A stretch of DNA of 64,000 nt. Source: Vibrio crassostreae (GTDB taxonomy: Bacteria > Pseudomonadota > Gammaproteobacteria > Enterobacterales > Vibrionaceae). This document shows positions 1 to 8,382 of the stretch, one piece after another (the first letter of the stretch is position 1; each line of letters opens with the position of its first letter). The notes beneath the pieces were generated by a model. The model made no database searches. It saw only the letters and a program-made list of their open reading frames with translations, and had not been told where the DNA came from. Both the position numbers and the translations under genes were made by a program. The stretch covers positions 1,984,001 to 2,048,000 of the forward strand of contig NZ_AP025476.1 in the NCBI RefSeq assembly GCF_024347415.1. The letters run 5' to 3'.

Positions 1-590
1 GCGTAAACGCCTAGTACCTGTGAAGTCCAAAGTAAAGCCGATATCAGACAAGTACTATAAATATCGGGGAGCATAGAGATTGCCTTGTGATATTTTTCGT
101 CTGGAATTGTCCCTTGCACTTCCATGATGCTCAAGGTGACGTTAATCGGCGTATAACCTATCCAGAATAAAACCCATGAGCTAGCAGCAACAGGTGATAA
201 AAACAGAAACGGCTTTAACCATCGGTGAGGAAATAAGAAATATAAAAGCATAGACACATACAATACACTAAGAAACAGACTCCAAGAGCGCACGTTAATA
301 TTGGCAATCCAATAACTTTCTTCAGCATACATAAACAAAACAACGGTTCCCAAAATACTTGCAAACATAAGTTTGCCGATATTAGTCGTCCTCTTTATCC
401 GAAATAGGACATAACTTAATATGGTCACCAAGACGGCAAACCACACCATAATGTCCCAGTCCATTGAGAAAAAGCGCGGAGCGTAGGTATTGTTAAGTAT
501 GACAACGCCCAGTAAAACTCCGATAGATAAGTACGCAATGACTGACCGTACCATGAACCAACCTAGCTTTTTCATTACTTCATTATTCAT
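1..590 (-). CDS. Polytopic membrane protein, 3' end beyond window
   Basis: The frame opens at an ATG (base 590) and stays open to the left edge, so about 196 residues are visible and the C-terminus is missing. The protein has roughly six hydrophobic segments (about residues 13-31, 45-63, 72-90, 103-120, 126-146 and 178-195) separated by short loops, as in a small inner-membrane protein. I do not recognise a family. A second in-frame ATG at 575 is a possible start, and neither has a strong ribosome binding site. It lies downstream of, and in the same direction as, the small membrane-anchored protein at 704-1159. Confidence 0.6.
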   Translation of the reverse strand, partial: MNNEVMKKLGWFMVRSVIAYLSIGVLLGVVILNNTYAPRFFSMDWDIMVWFAVLVTILSYVLFRIKRTTNIGKLMFASILGTVVLFMYAEESYWIANINVRSWSLFLSVLYVSMLLYFLFPHRWLKPFLFLSPVAASSWVLFWIGYTPINVTLSIMEVQGTIPDEKYHKAISMLPDIYSTCLISALLWTSQVLGVY

Positions 591-703
591 CAGCGCAGAC
601 CAACTTTAATTGAGAACGGAAAAAGGCAGAGTTCCCTAACGTAATTACCTTCTGCAAATGCGTATCGAAAGTGCCAAATGTTGGATATCATGAAAATTGT
701 CCT

Positions 704-1159
704 TTATTGGTCAACACCAAGATTGTCACCCAGCTTTTCTATAAACCAAGTCCCTTGGCACGGGCCGTTGGTTAAATGCCAACGACCATCAAATCGCTTG
801 CTGTTGCCAGTTGCTGAAAAGCGATAATCCCACTGGCGATGTTTGGCATATAACCGTAAGTCGCCGCTTTCTGTAACCCAACCTTCTAATGGTGTTCCGT
901 TGTAGGTAAGCCTTAGCGTGACTTTACCTTCATGAATGATTCCAGTGATGGTTGTACGTTCACACATATTATTGCCAGTGGTATTAATACGACGGCCTAG
1001 CCACTCACCGTCGAAATCAGTAGATGGCACAAATTGCGGACTATCAGGAAGTTTAGGAAACGACTCGGAATTACTGGACCCGAACCACTGAAGCTCACGA
1101 CCAACAAGGAAGAAGACAACAAAGCCGATTGATATCGCTATCACAAATCCCTTTTTCAT
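704..1159 (-). CDS. Hypothetical protein with N-terminal membrane anchor
   Basis: This 151-residue protein starts with MKKGFVIAISIGFVVFFLVG, a single hydrophobic signal-anchor or uncleaved signal segment. A soluble region follows with two Cys (in NNMCERTT and GPCQGTW), perhaps a disulfide in the periplasm. Repeated W/G-rich strands (DGEWLGRRI, FDGRWHLT) suggest a small beta-barrel fold. An AGGAAGAGG ribosome binding site lies just before the ATG. No family is recognised. Confidence 0.6.
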   Translation of the reverse strand: MKKGFVIAISIGFVVFFLVGRELQWFGSSNSESFPKLPDSPQFVPSTDFDGEWLGRRINTTGNNMCERTTITGIIHEGKVTLRLTYNGTPLEGWVTESGDLRLYAKHRQWDYRFSATGNSKRFDGRWHLTNGPCQGTWFIEKLGDNLGVDQ

Positions 1160-1197
1160 TAGCCTCTTCCTAATCCGCTGACCTTAAGAAAAGAACC

Positions 1198-1857
1198 CTA
1201 ACATAATGAAAAATAATAACTTACTATCAATTTAATTAATTTTGATATATTCCACAAATTGCATTCAAATGTTGAATATAGAGAAAGCGGCACCGTACAA
1301 AAATGCCGCGCATTGAGAATCAATGATGTGCAGTGCCGAAAACTCTGCACAGAAAAACTAACCTTCCAAGGCATTGCCCAATACTGAACGGTTTTCTCCG
1401 ACACCGAGCCTGTCTCGCTCGCCGCTGATACTAGAAAGTCGCATAACCGAGTTGCAACCTCTTCATTGCCTAGCAAGTATAAACTGCGAATGGCTCGTGT
1501 TAGTCGAAGCTGGTTATGGTCGTGATTCTTCAACCATACATGGTTCGCAGGGCTAAGTGGCAACAATGAAGATATCTCACTTCCGTCTCGCTGCATTCCC
1601 CAAAACTCAAGCATCAGGTCAAGCACTTGTAGATGAGCTGTGCGAAGATCTTCTGAGTTAGCAAAAAGCGCCCTATCTTCTTGAGTAACCAACGGGGCAT
1701 GTTGATTAAACTTAGTCCCTTCATCTATTGGGAAAAAGACTTGAATATACTTATGGTCATGCTCCAACCAAAAGTGATTATAAGCTAACAACTGTTCAAT
1801 ATTACGACCAAATTTGTCTGGCACTTCACCAGATATAAAGCGAGCAATCTCACTCAT
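1198..1857 (-). CDS. OGFr-domain (opioid growth factor receptor-like) protein
   Basis: Residues 20-165 match the bacterial form of the OGFr conserved region: YNHFWLEHDHKYIQVFFP near residue 26, then a mostly helical region with NHDHNQLRLTRAIRSL. The molecular role of bacterial members is unknown. The core seems to end near residue 165 (TVQYWAMPWK). The last 55 or so residues are Cys- and Ser-rich, do not look like the family, and are encoded in AT-rich DNA, so the natural C-terminus may have been lost through a frameshift or deletion and replaced by read-through. An AGGA ribosome binding site precedes the ATG. Confidence 0.65.
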   Translation of the reverse strand: MSEIARFISGEVPDKFGRNIEQLLAYNHFWLEHDHKYIQVFFPIDEGTKFNQHAPLVTQEDRALFANSEDLRTAHLQVLDLMLEFWGMQRDGSEISSLLPLSPANHVWLKNHDHNQLRLTRAIRSLYLLGNEEVATRLCDFLVSAASETGSVSEKTVQYWAMPWKVSFSVQSFRHCTSLILNARHFCTVPLSLYSTFECNLWNISKLIKLIVSYYFSLC

Positions 1858-2010
1858 TTTTAAATCCTACTGACTATAAACCCCCACTTGTGGGCGAATG
1901 CATTATTACGCAGTAAGCCGTGAAAAGCCTAGTCCTTTACGTTGTAAGTACAGATCTGACTTCGAACTCCACATACCACGCATTAGGAATCACTTTTGCA
2001 TACTTTCGAC

Positions 2011-2127
2011 TTACTTTTCTAACAAAACGACACTGATATTCTGCGACACATTTTAGCTCTGCTGCATGTTCAGGGAATCGTTCGTGAAGAAAACACAAGG
2101 CATCCGTTGGCGTATGAGTTTTAGACT
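2011..2127 (-). pseudogene. 3' remnant of a paralogue of the gene at 5749-6639
   Basis: Translated on the minus strand, this stretch reads TDALCFLHERFPEHAAELKC followed by VAEYQCR. It is nearly identical to the last 32 residues of the intact protein ending at 5749. An extra T in the codon run after CR shifts the frame past the position of the stop used in the intact copy. The rest of the gene is absent upstream. This is a decayed duplicate, left between the OGFr-domain gene and the response regulator gene. Confidence 0.75.
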
Positions 2128-2194
2128 TAAGCCAGCAACCCGTGTGTTAATAACTGAGTACTAAAACCTGAACGACTAAAAGAGATAGGTAATA

Positions 2195-2257
2195 TATGCA
2201 CCGAAAGGTTACATCTTTCAAAGAAAAAACCCTTCAGAAAGCGTCTTTCGGTGCATA
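2195..2257 (-). terminator. Long hairpin downstream of the response regulator gene
   Basis: A perfect 13-bp inverted repeat (TATGCACCGAAAG at 2195-2207, complement at 2245-2257) flanks a 37-nt loop. On the minus strand the loop contains GGGTTTTTT preceded by the short stem GAAAG-ACG-CTTTC. Placed about 50 nt after the stop of the response regulator, it is the likely operon terminator. The size of the stem and loop is unusual. Confidence 0.5.
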
Positions 2258-2309
2258 CAATTTCAAGCGACTGACATAAATGACTAGCGTAAGTCGCTAA
2301 CATAAGAGA

Positions 2310-2783
2310 CTAGCGTAAGCGTCTCAACACAACCTGCTGGTCAAGCTCATTCTGATAGTCCGTGTAATCAAGCCCTTGATCAAATATGTACTCAGTGACA
2401 AGAGTACGAATGCACTCAACTAATGTGTTTGCTTGCCAAGGCTTTTCAAAGTAACGGTCGATGCCTGCTGCATTAATCGCATTGATGGTATCAGTATGAG
2501 TGGCCTGCCCCGTAAGAAGAATTTTCTTTGTATTCGGAAAGCGGCTGTCATGGAACACTTCCGTGAGTAACTCCACACCCGTTTTCCCTGGCATCACATG
2601 ATCAGACACGATGACGGTAATGTGTTCGCCTTCTGCGTCAAGTTCATCAATGAGATCAAGCACTTCTTGCGCTGATTCACAATCTTCAATATTCAGCCAA
2701 CTCGCCAGCGGCTCTAAATCTTGTACCACTGCGCTCAGTACTTCTCTCTGGTCATCGACACAGATTAAATTAAGCTTCTCCAT
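2310..2783 (-). CDS. CheY-like single-domain response regulator
   Basis: This 157-residue protein has a receiver domain with the acidic pair VDD near residues 11-13, the phosphoacceptor Asp in VIVSDHVMPG (about residue 61), the switch Thr in LLTGQ and the conserved Lys in FEKPW. There is no DNA-binding or enzymatic output domain, only a short helical tail. I choose the ATG at 2783 because AGAGGG lies 5 nt before it; a GTG two codons earlier is the alternative. The start overlaps the kinase gene by 14 nt, so the two are translationally coupled. It probably works with the kinase to control, or respond to, the adjacent SLC13 transporter. Confidence 0.85.
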   Translation of the reverse strand: MEKLNLICVDDQREVLSAVVQDLEPLASWLNIEDCESAQEVLDLIDELDAEGEHITVIVSDHVMPGKTGVELLTEVFHDSRFPNTKKILLTGQATHTDTINAINAAGIDRYFEKPWQANTLVECIRTLVTEYIFDQGLDYTDYQNELDQQVVLRRLR

Positions 2784-4125
2784 GTTCACCCTCTACTGGT
2801 AACTTGATTCTAAATACAGTTTTAGAAGCATCACTTTTCACAACGATACTTCCGCCATAACCCGCCACAATCCGCTTAACTATTGATAAACCCAAGCCCA
2901 ATCCAAACGATAAACCACCTTTTTTAGTAGTGAAGTTGGGCTGAAATACCTTTCTACGAGTCACCTCGTCTATCTCAGGGCCGTTATTCGTGATCGTAAC
3001 TAATATTCTTTTCTTACTTAATCTGGTTTGAATTTCTATTGCAGCATCGTCTGAATTCGACATTGCATCACAAGCATTCTTTACAATGTTGACCCAAATC
3101 TGAACGAGCTCTGTTTTCGAGCCTTTAAAAGTCGGCAAATCTGCAGGGCTCAATCGCACAGATACTCTACGTAACTCACTTTGTAACAACGATAAGGCAT
3201 GGTTAATGGAGTCGTTAATATCAACCGCTTCTTCGGTGTCAATATCAACTCTGCCAAGTTGTTTAACCGATTTTACAATGCCGACAGTGTGTCTAGATGC
3301 CAAGCGTAAATCATGTAAATCACAGCCCATCTGCCAAAAGCGAATCGCTTCTTCTGGGTTTTTCAGCCAATGTTTTGAAATAACGTCTGTTGCAGATAAA
3401 GCGTCAATTGGAATCGCCTTCGCAAGAGAGCGAGCAATGTTTTTGTCCAAACCATATTTTCTTTCAAATTGTCGCCCACGTGTTCGTGCTTCTGACGACG
3501 ACGTTTTCTGACCATGCATTAACCCAAAATCAAAAAATTGACTGGCTTCTGGATGCACTTCTTCAAGTAGATCCATGATGACCGTTTCAAGTCGGCCAGA
3601 TTTACTATTTACTACGCCAATAGCGTTGTTAAGCTCATGGGCAATCCCTGCAGCCAATTGACCCAAGGTCGTCATTTGCTCAGCAGTATGTAACTTCTCT
3701 AGCGCTTTTTGTTTCGCTATCGCTTCTTGTGTTGCACGGCGTTGACGACGCGACAACTCATTGACGATCACAGGTGTGAACTGTGCAGTAAGAGGACCAA
3801 ACTGACGTTCATCTTCTGCAGGCGTGTCTTTATCAATCCACGCTAACTCAACATCGGTTTTGGCAACAACCGTTGAAGATGCAGTCCAATTACCTGAAAA
3901 GAAGCTGTGAACGCCTATAAAAGCCCCACTACCCGCGCTAAATACTCGCACTTGCGGTGTATTCGCATCGGTATAAAAGCCTTCCAGTTCTCCACTAAAC
4001 ACATAATACAAACGAGTGTTTAACGCTGATTGTTCAATAATGGTGTTACCGGCACGGCACGTCACCCTACGTTCTGTCTGATTAAAATAGCGATCGATAA
4101 GTGCTTCTAGCTTTTGTTGATACAC
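2770..4125 (-). CDS. Cytoplasmic sensor histidine kinase with cNMP-binding-like N-terminus
   Basis: This 451-residue protein has no membrane segment. Residues 15-110 resemble a cyclic-nucleotide-binding/CRP-like sensor fold (GNTIIEQSALNTRLYYVFSG). An HisKA motif follows with phospho-His163 in GQLAAGIAHELNNAIG. A HATPase domain follows with the N box (WVNIVKNACDAM), G1 (ITNNGPEID), F box (FTTKKGG) and G2 (GLGLGLSIV). About 95 residues separate the H-box helix from the region just before the ATPase domain, an unusually long insertion within the dimerisation domain. It lies 6 nt after the transporter gene and overlaps the response regulator, forming one operon. Confidence 0.85.
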   Translation of the reverse strand: MYQQKLEALIDRYFNQTERRVTCRAGNTIIEQSALNTRLYYVFSGELEGFYTDANTPQVRVFSAGSGAFIGVHSFFSGNWTASSTVVAKTDVELAWIDKDTPAEDERQFGPLTAQFTPVIVNELSRRQRRATQEAIAKQKALEKLHTAEQMTTLGQLAAGIAHELNNAIGVVNSKSGRLETVIMDLLEEVHPEASQFFDFGLMHGQKTSSSEARTRGRQFERKYGLDKNIARSLAKAIPIDALSATDVISKHWLKNPEEAIRFWQMGCDLHDLRLASRHTVGIVKSVKQLGRVDIDTEEAVDINDSINHALSLLQSELRRVSVRLSPADLPTFKGSKTELVQIWVNIVKNACDAMSNSDDAAIEIQTRLSKKRILVTITNNGPEIDEVTRRKVFQPNFTTKKGGLSFGLGLGLSIVKRIVAGYGGSIVVKSDASKTVFRIKLPVEGEHGEA

Positions 4126-4131
4126 GTATCG

Positions 4132-5550
4132 TTATCCTATGTGACCAATTGAATGTAGCACCCACACCATAACAAAACTCAGTAGCACACCAACCACACC
4201 CAAGATAATACCGATTCTGGCCATTTGATTACTTTGCACATGACCCGTGGCATGAGCCAACGCATTCGGTGGCGTACTGATTGGCAGCGACATACCTAAT
4301 GAAGCGGCAAAAGTCACAACCAGAATTAACGTTAACTCACCACCTAGTGGCGTGAGTGAAGCCATAGACGAACCTAATGCAGCCATAATTGGCATTAACA
4401 AGTTAGCCGTTGCGGTATGAGACATAAAGTTTGCCATTACCAAACACAAGAACGCCGCTCCGAACAACACCACATAGGGTGAGTAAGCATCAAACGGAAT
4501 ACTGTGTACCACCAGCTTTGCTAAGCCAGTTTTATCGAGCGCTAAACCAAGCGCAATACCACCTGATACAAGCCACAATACGTCCCAAGAAATTTTCTTC
4601 AGGTCTTCTTTATTGATGATCCCAGTAAGGGAGAACACAGCAACAGGAATCAGAGCGACGGTATAAGAGTTCATGCCATGGCTTGAACCCATTAACCAAA
4701 GAATGATGGTCAGCGCAAAAGTGACGTATACCGCAATGGCTTTGGGTGTTTTAAGGAATTTACCTTTAATGCTTAGTTCGATTTTCTTTTGGTCAGCTTT
4801 GTACATAAAGCCGATTAAAAACCACGCTAACGCCATCATAATCACGACAAACGGCACACCAAATGCCATCCATTCGCCGAACGTAATTAGGTTATCGCCA
4901 ACTAAATATTTAAGTGCGATAGCGTTCGGAGGGGTACCGATCGGGGTGCCAATGCCACCGATGTTAGCGGCAACAGGAATACAAAGCGCAAACGCTACAC
5001 GACCGGGGTCTTTCGGACCAAACACAGCCAGTACCGGCGTTAAAATAGAGAGCATCATTGCCGTTGTTGCCGTGTTAGACATAAACATCGAAAAGATACC
5101 AGTGATCAACATTAAGCCGAGCATCACAAACTTTGGATCTTGTCCAAATGGCTTCAACAACACACGAGCTAAGTTTACGTCTAATCGATATTTAGTGGCC
5201 GCCATCGCTAAGAAGAAACCACCTAAAAACAGCATGATGATTGGGCTAGCGAATGTCGCCATAATATCGCTGTATTTTAACAGCTCACCAAAATGTTCCT
5301 CCCCATGCTCAAACCTTAAAAAGATCAGCCCTTTATCCGACAACATCAATAATTGCAGAACGATAATAACAACAGACGTCGCGTAAATTGGGATGGGCTC
5401 GAACACCCAGCACAATGCCGCTAATAAAAAGATCGCGATAACGCGTTGTTGAATAATCGTGAGCCCTTCAAATGGAAACGCTGATAGCGGCATTACGAGG
5501 ATAATGAAAGGAATTAAAATAGGGATAATGTATTTAATATAGGGGCGCAT
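4132..5550 (-). CDS. SLC13/DASS-family sodium:anion (dicarboxylate) symporter
   Basis: This 472-residue inner-membrane protein has about 12 hydrophobic segments and the two inverted signature motifs of the divalent anion:Na+ symporter family. These are SNTATTAMM (158 onward) with GTPIGTPPNA (201-210), and SHTATANLLMPI (about 385) with STPPNALAHATGH (about 430). The SNT and TPPN elements form the Na+ and carboxylate sites. Substrates of the family include succinate, malate, citrate and sulfate; the exact one cannot be told here. It is first in an operon with a soluble histidine kinase and a response regulator. Confidence 0.9.
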   Translation of the reverse strand: MRPYIKYIIPILIPFIILVMPLSAFPFEGLTIIQQRVIAIFLLAALCWVFEPIPIYATSVVIIVLQLLMLSDKGLIFLRFEHGEEHFGELLKYSDIMATFASPIIMLFLGGFFLAMAATKYRLDVNLARVLLKPFGQDPKFVMLGLMLITGIFSMFMSNTATTAMMLSILTPVLAVFGPKDPGRVAFALCIPVAANIGGIGTPIGTPPNAIALKYLVGDNLITFGEWMAFGVPFVVIMMALAWFLIGFMYKADQKKIELSIKGKFLKTPKAIAVYVTFALTIILWLMGSSHGMNSYTVALIPVAVFSLTGIINKEDLKKISWDVLWLVSGGIALGLALDKTGLAKLVVHSIPFDAYSPYVVLFGAAFLCLVMANFMSHTATANLLMPIMAALGSSMASLTPLGGELTLILVVTFAASLGMSLPISTPPNALAHATGHVQSNQMARIGIILGVVGVLLSFVMVWVLHSIGHIG

Positions 5551-5748
5551 AGCACAAAAACTCTTCCTGAGATAACAACTACTTAGAAATTAGATTTACA
5601 GTTCTAATTTGGATCCGACAACGAATTATCGAACTCTTGTCACTATCTCACTCTCGGCTAGATCAATGATTACGTGATCACGATATCCCCTTTGTCGATT
5701 CTGTGCGCTACCTCTACGTTTGTATGTCATTTATTGTTGCAATTAAAT

Positions 5749-6639
5749 TTACTGTTCTAACAAACGACACTGATACTCTGCGACACATTTTAGCTCAGCA
5801 GTATGTGCAGGGAATTGCTCGTGAAGAAAGCACAATGCATCCGCTAGCGTTATCTGGTGTAGATTCGATGTATACCCAAAAACCAACCGGTGGACATTGT
5901 CATAGAGCTCATCTGAATTATCTGAGCTTTGACACTGCGCCAAGATAGCTTGATCAATTTCATCATCAGGATCTTCCAATGGACTATTGGCCTGTCGATA
6001 AAGATTAGAAAGCATCGAGTCATATTGCTCTTTCGACAGCTCTTCCTTACAACGCAATATCCACGTAAGCGTAATTAGGTTGTGTCCAAAGAAACCAAAC
6101 TGTTTTAAGCACGCTTTTAATACGCTATTGAGTTCTAGGACTTCACTCGTGTCAGTGCTTTGGTCGTCATCAGAACGGGTCGATGTGACAAATTCAGTAA
6201 AGCGGTTAAGGAATGCAGGAACTTGAGACGGATCTAACTCATGGTAAACACGATTCAGCGCCAATAAGATAGTCACATTGTGGGAAAGGTATTCGCTTGT
6301 TTTAGAAGCCCGCGAAACGTAATACGAGAAGATATCTTGAAAGCCCTTATTCTCATACCATTGCATTAAAGCAGCATACGCCGCTGGGTATACCCCGTTA
6401 TCCAATATCCTGTGAATACGAAATTCTGAGAACTTTGGCGCTTGTACCGTTGCTGAGTACTCGCCTAAAACTTCAATCTCAGTTTGGTTTATCAGCTCAC
6501 TCGTTTTAAGCCAGACATTGTCTGATTTAGCGAAATACCCATTCAAATAATTCGCAGCCAAATAAGCTTTTAAAGAATGAGGTTGATGGATGCTGGCACT
6601 GCTATAAAGTGCCTTTCCCAATAGTTGGTCGCTTGTCAT
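5749..6639 (-). CDS. Conserved hypothetical protein
   Basis: This 296-residue soluble protein is mostly predicted helical, with no signal peptide or membrane segment and no recognised motif. I choose the ATG at 6639 because AAGGAGGAAAC immediately precedes it; a longer frame reaches 6705 but would overlap the upstream gene. It lies 38 nt after the GNAT gene and is probably cotranscribed. A frameshifted copy of its last 32 codons lies at 2011-2127, so the gene has been duplicated locally. Function unknown. Confidence 0.7.
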   Translation of the reverse strand: MTSDQLLGKALYSSASIHQPHSLKAYLAANYLNGYFAKSDNVWLKTSELINQTEIEVLGEYSATVQAPKFSEFRIHRILDNGVYPAAYAALMQWYENKGFQDIFSYYVSRASKTSEYLSHNVTILLALNRVYHELDPSQVPAFLNRFTEFVTSTRSDDDQSTDTSEVLELNSVLKACLKQFGFFGHNLITLTWILRCKEELSKEQYDSMLSNLYRQANSPLEDPDDEIDQAILAQCQSSDNSDELYDNVHRLVFGYTSNLHQITLADALCFLHEQFPAHTAELKCVAEYQCRLLEQ

Positions 6640-6677
6640 GTTTCCTCCTTGAAACTGATGCTGGATAAAGGTGGTGG

Positions 6678-7127
6678 TTATGTGACTAGCATCTTTGAGA
6701 AGCAAATCGAACGGTCTACACCGACATATTTACCATACGCACCGGATTCTGAGTAAGAGTGACGACAATAAAAGGTCACCGCTTTTGAGTTAACTTTACG
6801 TGTCGATAAAATAGCTTTTCGATACCCTTTTTCAATCGCAAAACATTCGAGTTTTTTCAATAAATAAGAGCCCGCACCGGCTTTGTTAGAGTACATCCGC
6901 TTAAGTTCACAAACTTCACTTTCATGATATCTAAATACCCCACATGCCACAGCACTATCATTTAGATACACCACGATACATCCATCTTTTGATGGGTCAA
7001 AAGCGTCAGATACAAAAGAGCTTTCGCCTGTGTCATTAGTAATCTTGCGAAGTGACAAATTCAGCTCTGTGATTAATGACTGAAAATCTCTATGATTTGG
7101 TTCTACTTTCTTATATTCGAATTCCAT
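6678..7127 (-). CDS. GNAT-family N-acetyltransferase
   Basis: This protein of about 149 residues has the GNAT core. The beta-4 strand (CELKRMYS) is followed by the acetyl-CoA pyrophosphate loop (NKAGAGSYLL) and helix (KKLECFAIEKGYRKAILSTR), then motif B (NSKAVTFYCRHSYSESGAYGKY). The substrate is unknown. I prefer the ATG at 7127, before MEFEYKK, over a TTG eight codons upstream. It is the last gene before the AbiTii/DUF3644 block and may be part of the same accessory segment, as many integron cassettes carry GNAT genes; that is inference. Confidence 0.8.
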   Translation of the reverse strand: MEFEYKKVEPNHRDFQSLITELNLSLRKITNDTGESSFVSDAFDPSKDGCIVVYLNDSAVACGVFRYHESEVCELKRMYSNKAGAGSYLLKKLECFAIEKGYRKAILSTRKVNSKAVTFYCRHSYSESGAYGKYVGVDRSICFSKMLVT

Positions 7128-7348
7128 ACCTGCCACATAATGCCAACTCAATCAGCATGATCAAAAATACAATATTGCAGAGCGACTTATGCTCGACTTT
7201 AGTAACTGGGAAACCTAAAAAGTCGCAATAATCGCGTGTGTTCGAAAGATGGTTGTGACCCTTAATTCTCTGCTGAGAGATGGCGCCATGTGGGATGAAA
7301 ATACAACCAAAAACTAATCATTGACGCCATAGTCGTTTGTTATGCAGC

Positions 7349-8233
7349 TTAACCCAATACTGTTAACAACCCCGACGCAATGAGGCTACCAGATATTCCT
7401 TCAAGAATATTACGTATAGTTTTTACAGACTCATTAATAATTGCAGGTTTTGGCTTCGGGGAGTTTAATTGCACTTCAACAGTTGATACTTCAGCTTGAA
7501 GCTCTTCTTTTAATGGTGCATCGATTTCTAGTTGAGTACTGTACTTATTAAACTGCTCAATAAACTCTTTTAAGTTATCGACACCTGATTCATTCACCGT
7601 CAAGGTCTGGGAAGCTCCGGCAGAATCCTGCTGAAGCTGAGAATTCGTCATATTCTGAATATTATTTGTAACTTGGTAAGTAACATTAGAAGCCGCCTGC
7701 TTCTCTTCTTTAGAAAAACTCATACCGTCACCGATTACTCCTTTAGACTCAAGCTCCAATGCCCAGTTAAGGACTTCATTGCGAACAGACTCCAATATTG
7801 AGATTACACTCGTTTTCTGAGCAACGAGAGTAGGTTCTAATGGATAATCCATCCATTCCATTATTTGATTTTTTGTAGATTGATCGAAAGGCACTCTGAG
7901 GTCATTTGATCCACCTTCTAAGATCGAATCTAACTCTCCAACTGATTGACCAATTTTTCTCTTTGATAACTCATCAGCTATTGGCTGACTCTGAATATGA
8001 AGTGGTTGAAAACCATGATATGGATTGAATACCTTAACCTCCCCTTTTATTTCTCGGTAATCAGGGATTTGATCTGAGCTTACGCTATAGCCGTTAAGCT
8101 CATTATTTAACCACACCTCGATGTCTGCGATAGACAGTTTCCTAGAAACGACTAAAGCTTTTCTTAGTAAAACGGATACATTAACCGTAGGATCGAGTGC
8201 ATCTTTTTGAAGCTCTAAAACCAACCCTGACAT
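7349..8233 (-). CDS. AbiTii-domain protein (putative abortive-infection/defence)
   Basis: This 294-residue protein has an N-terminal region (about 1-190) that matches the AbiTii domain found in phage-defence genes: LVLELQKDALDPTVNVSVLL, RKALVVSRKLSIADIEVWLN, then NPYHGFQPLHI. The middle is Gln/Asn/Ser rich, and residues 215-265 look coiled coil. The C-terminal 20 residues are hydrophobic (GISGSLIASGLLTVLG) and may contact a membrane. AGAGGAATAG precedes the ATG. The gene is flanked by a 10-bp inverted repeat (GTTATGCAGC at 7339-7348, complement at 8260-8269) and sits directly after an attC-like site, which suggests an integron cassette. The defence role is inferred from the domain only. Confidence 0.75.
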   Translation of the reverse strand: MSGLVLELQKDALDPTVNVSVLLRKALVVSRKLSIADIEVWLNNELNGYSVSSDQIPDYREIKGEVKVFNPYHGFQPLHIQSQPIADELSKRKIGQSVGELDSILEGGSNDLRVPFDQSTKNQIMEWMDYPLEPTLVAQKTSVISILESVRNEVLNWALELESKGVIGDGMSFSKEEKQAASNVTYQVTNNIQNMTNSQLQQDSAGASQTLTVNESGVDNLKEFIEQFNKYSTQLEIDAPLKEELQAEVSTVEVQLNSPKPKPAIINESVKTIRNILEGISGSLIASGLLTVLG

Positions 8234-8265
8234 ATTTTCTATTCCTCTAATCTATCGTAGCTGCA

Positions 8266-8382
8266 TAACGCTTTGCTAAGGTGCGGCTAAATCCACGAAA
8301 CCTGAGCAAAGCCACCGTAATCACTAAACTCAACCGAACCAAAAATGCCAAAGGTTAGACGTCACTATTAGGCAATTTGTTA
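8266..8382 (-). repeat. attC-like integron recombination site (Vibrio repeat type)
   Basis: Read on the minus strand, the 117-bp element starts TAACAAATTGCCTAATAG and ends CCTTAGCAAAGCGTTATGC. The ends are imperfect complements (TAAC-TTGCCTAA against TTAGCAAA-GTTA), as in attC R/L boxes. The interior contains GGCATTTTTGG and GGTTCGGTTGAGTTTAGTG, which resemble the Vibrio cholerae repeat recalled from memory. The stop codon of the DUF3644 gene is the first TAA of the site, and orientation and length agree with a cassette attC. No integrase gene is in the window. Confidence 0.7.

Noticed and set aside
4673..5386. 237-codon frame antisense to the SLC13 gene
   Set aside because: A shadow of the strongly supported transporter gene; long antisense frames are common opposite membrane proteins.
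7142..7345. A complete second attC site between AbiTii and GNAT genes
   Set aside because: The R''-like start GCATAACAAACG is convincing, but I could not find a matching R'/L' end at the expected distance. It may be decayed, so it is not listed as a feature.
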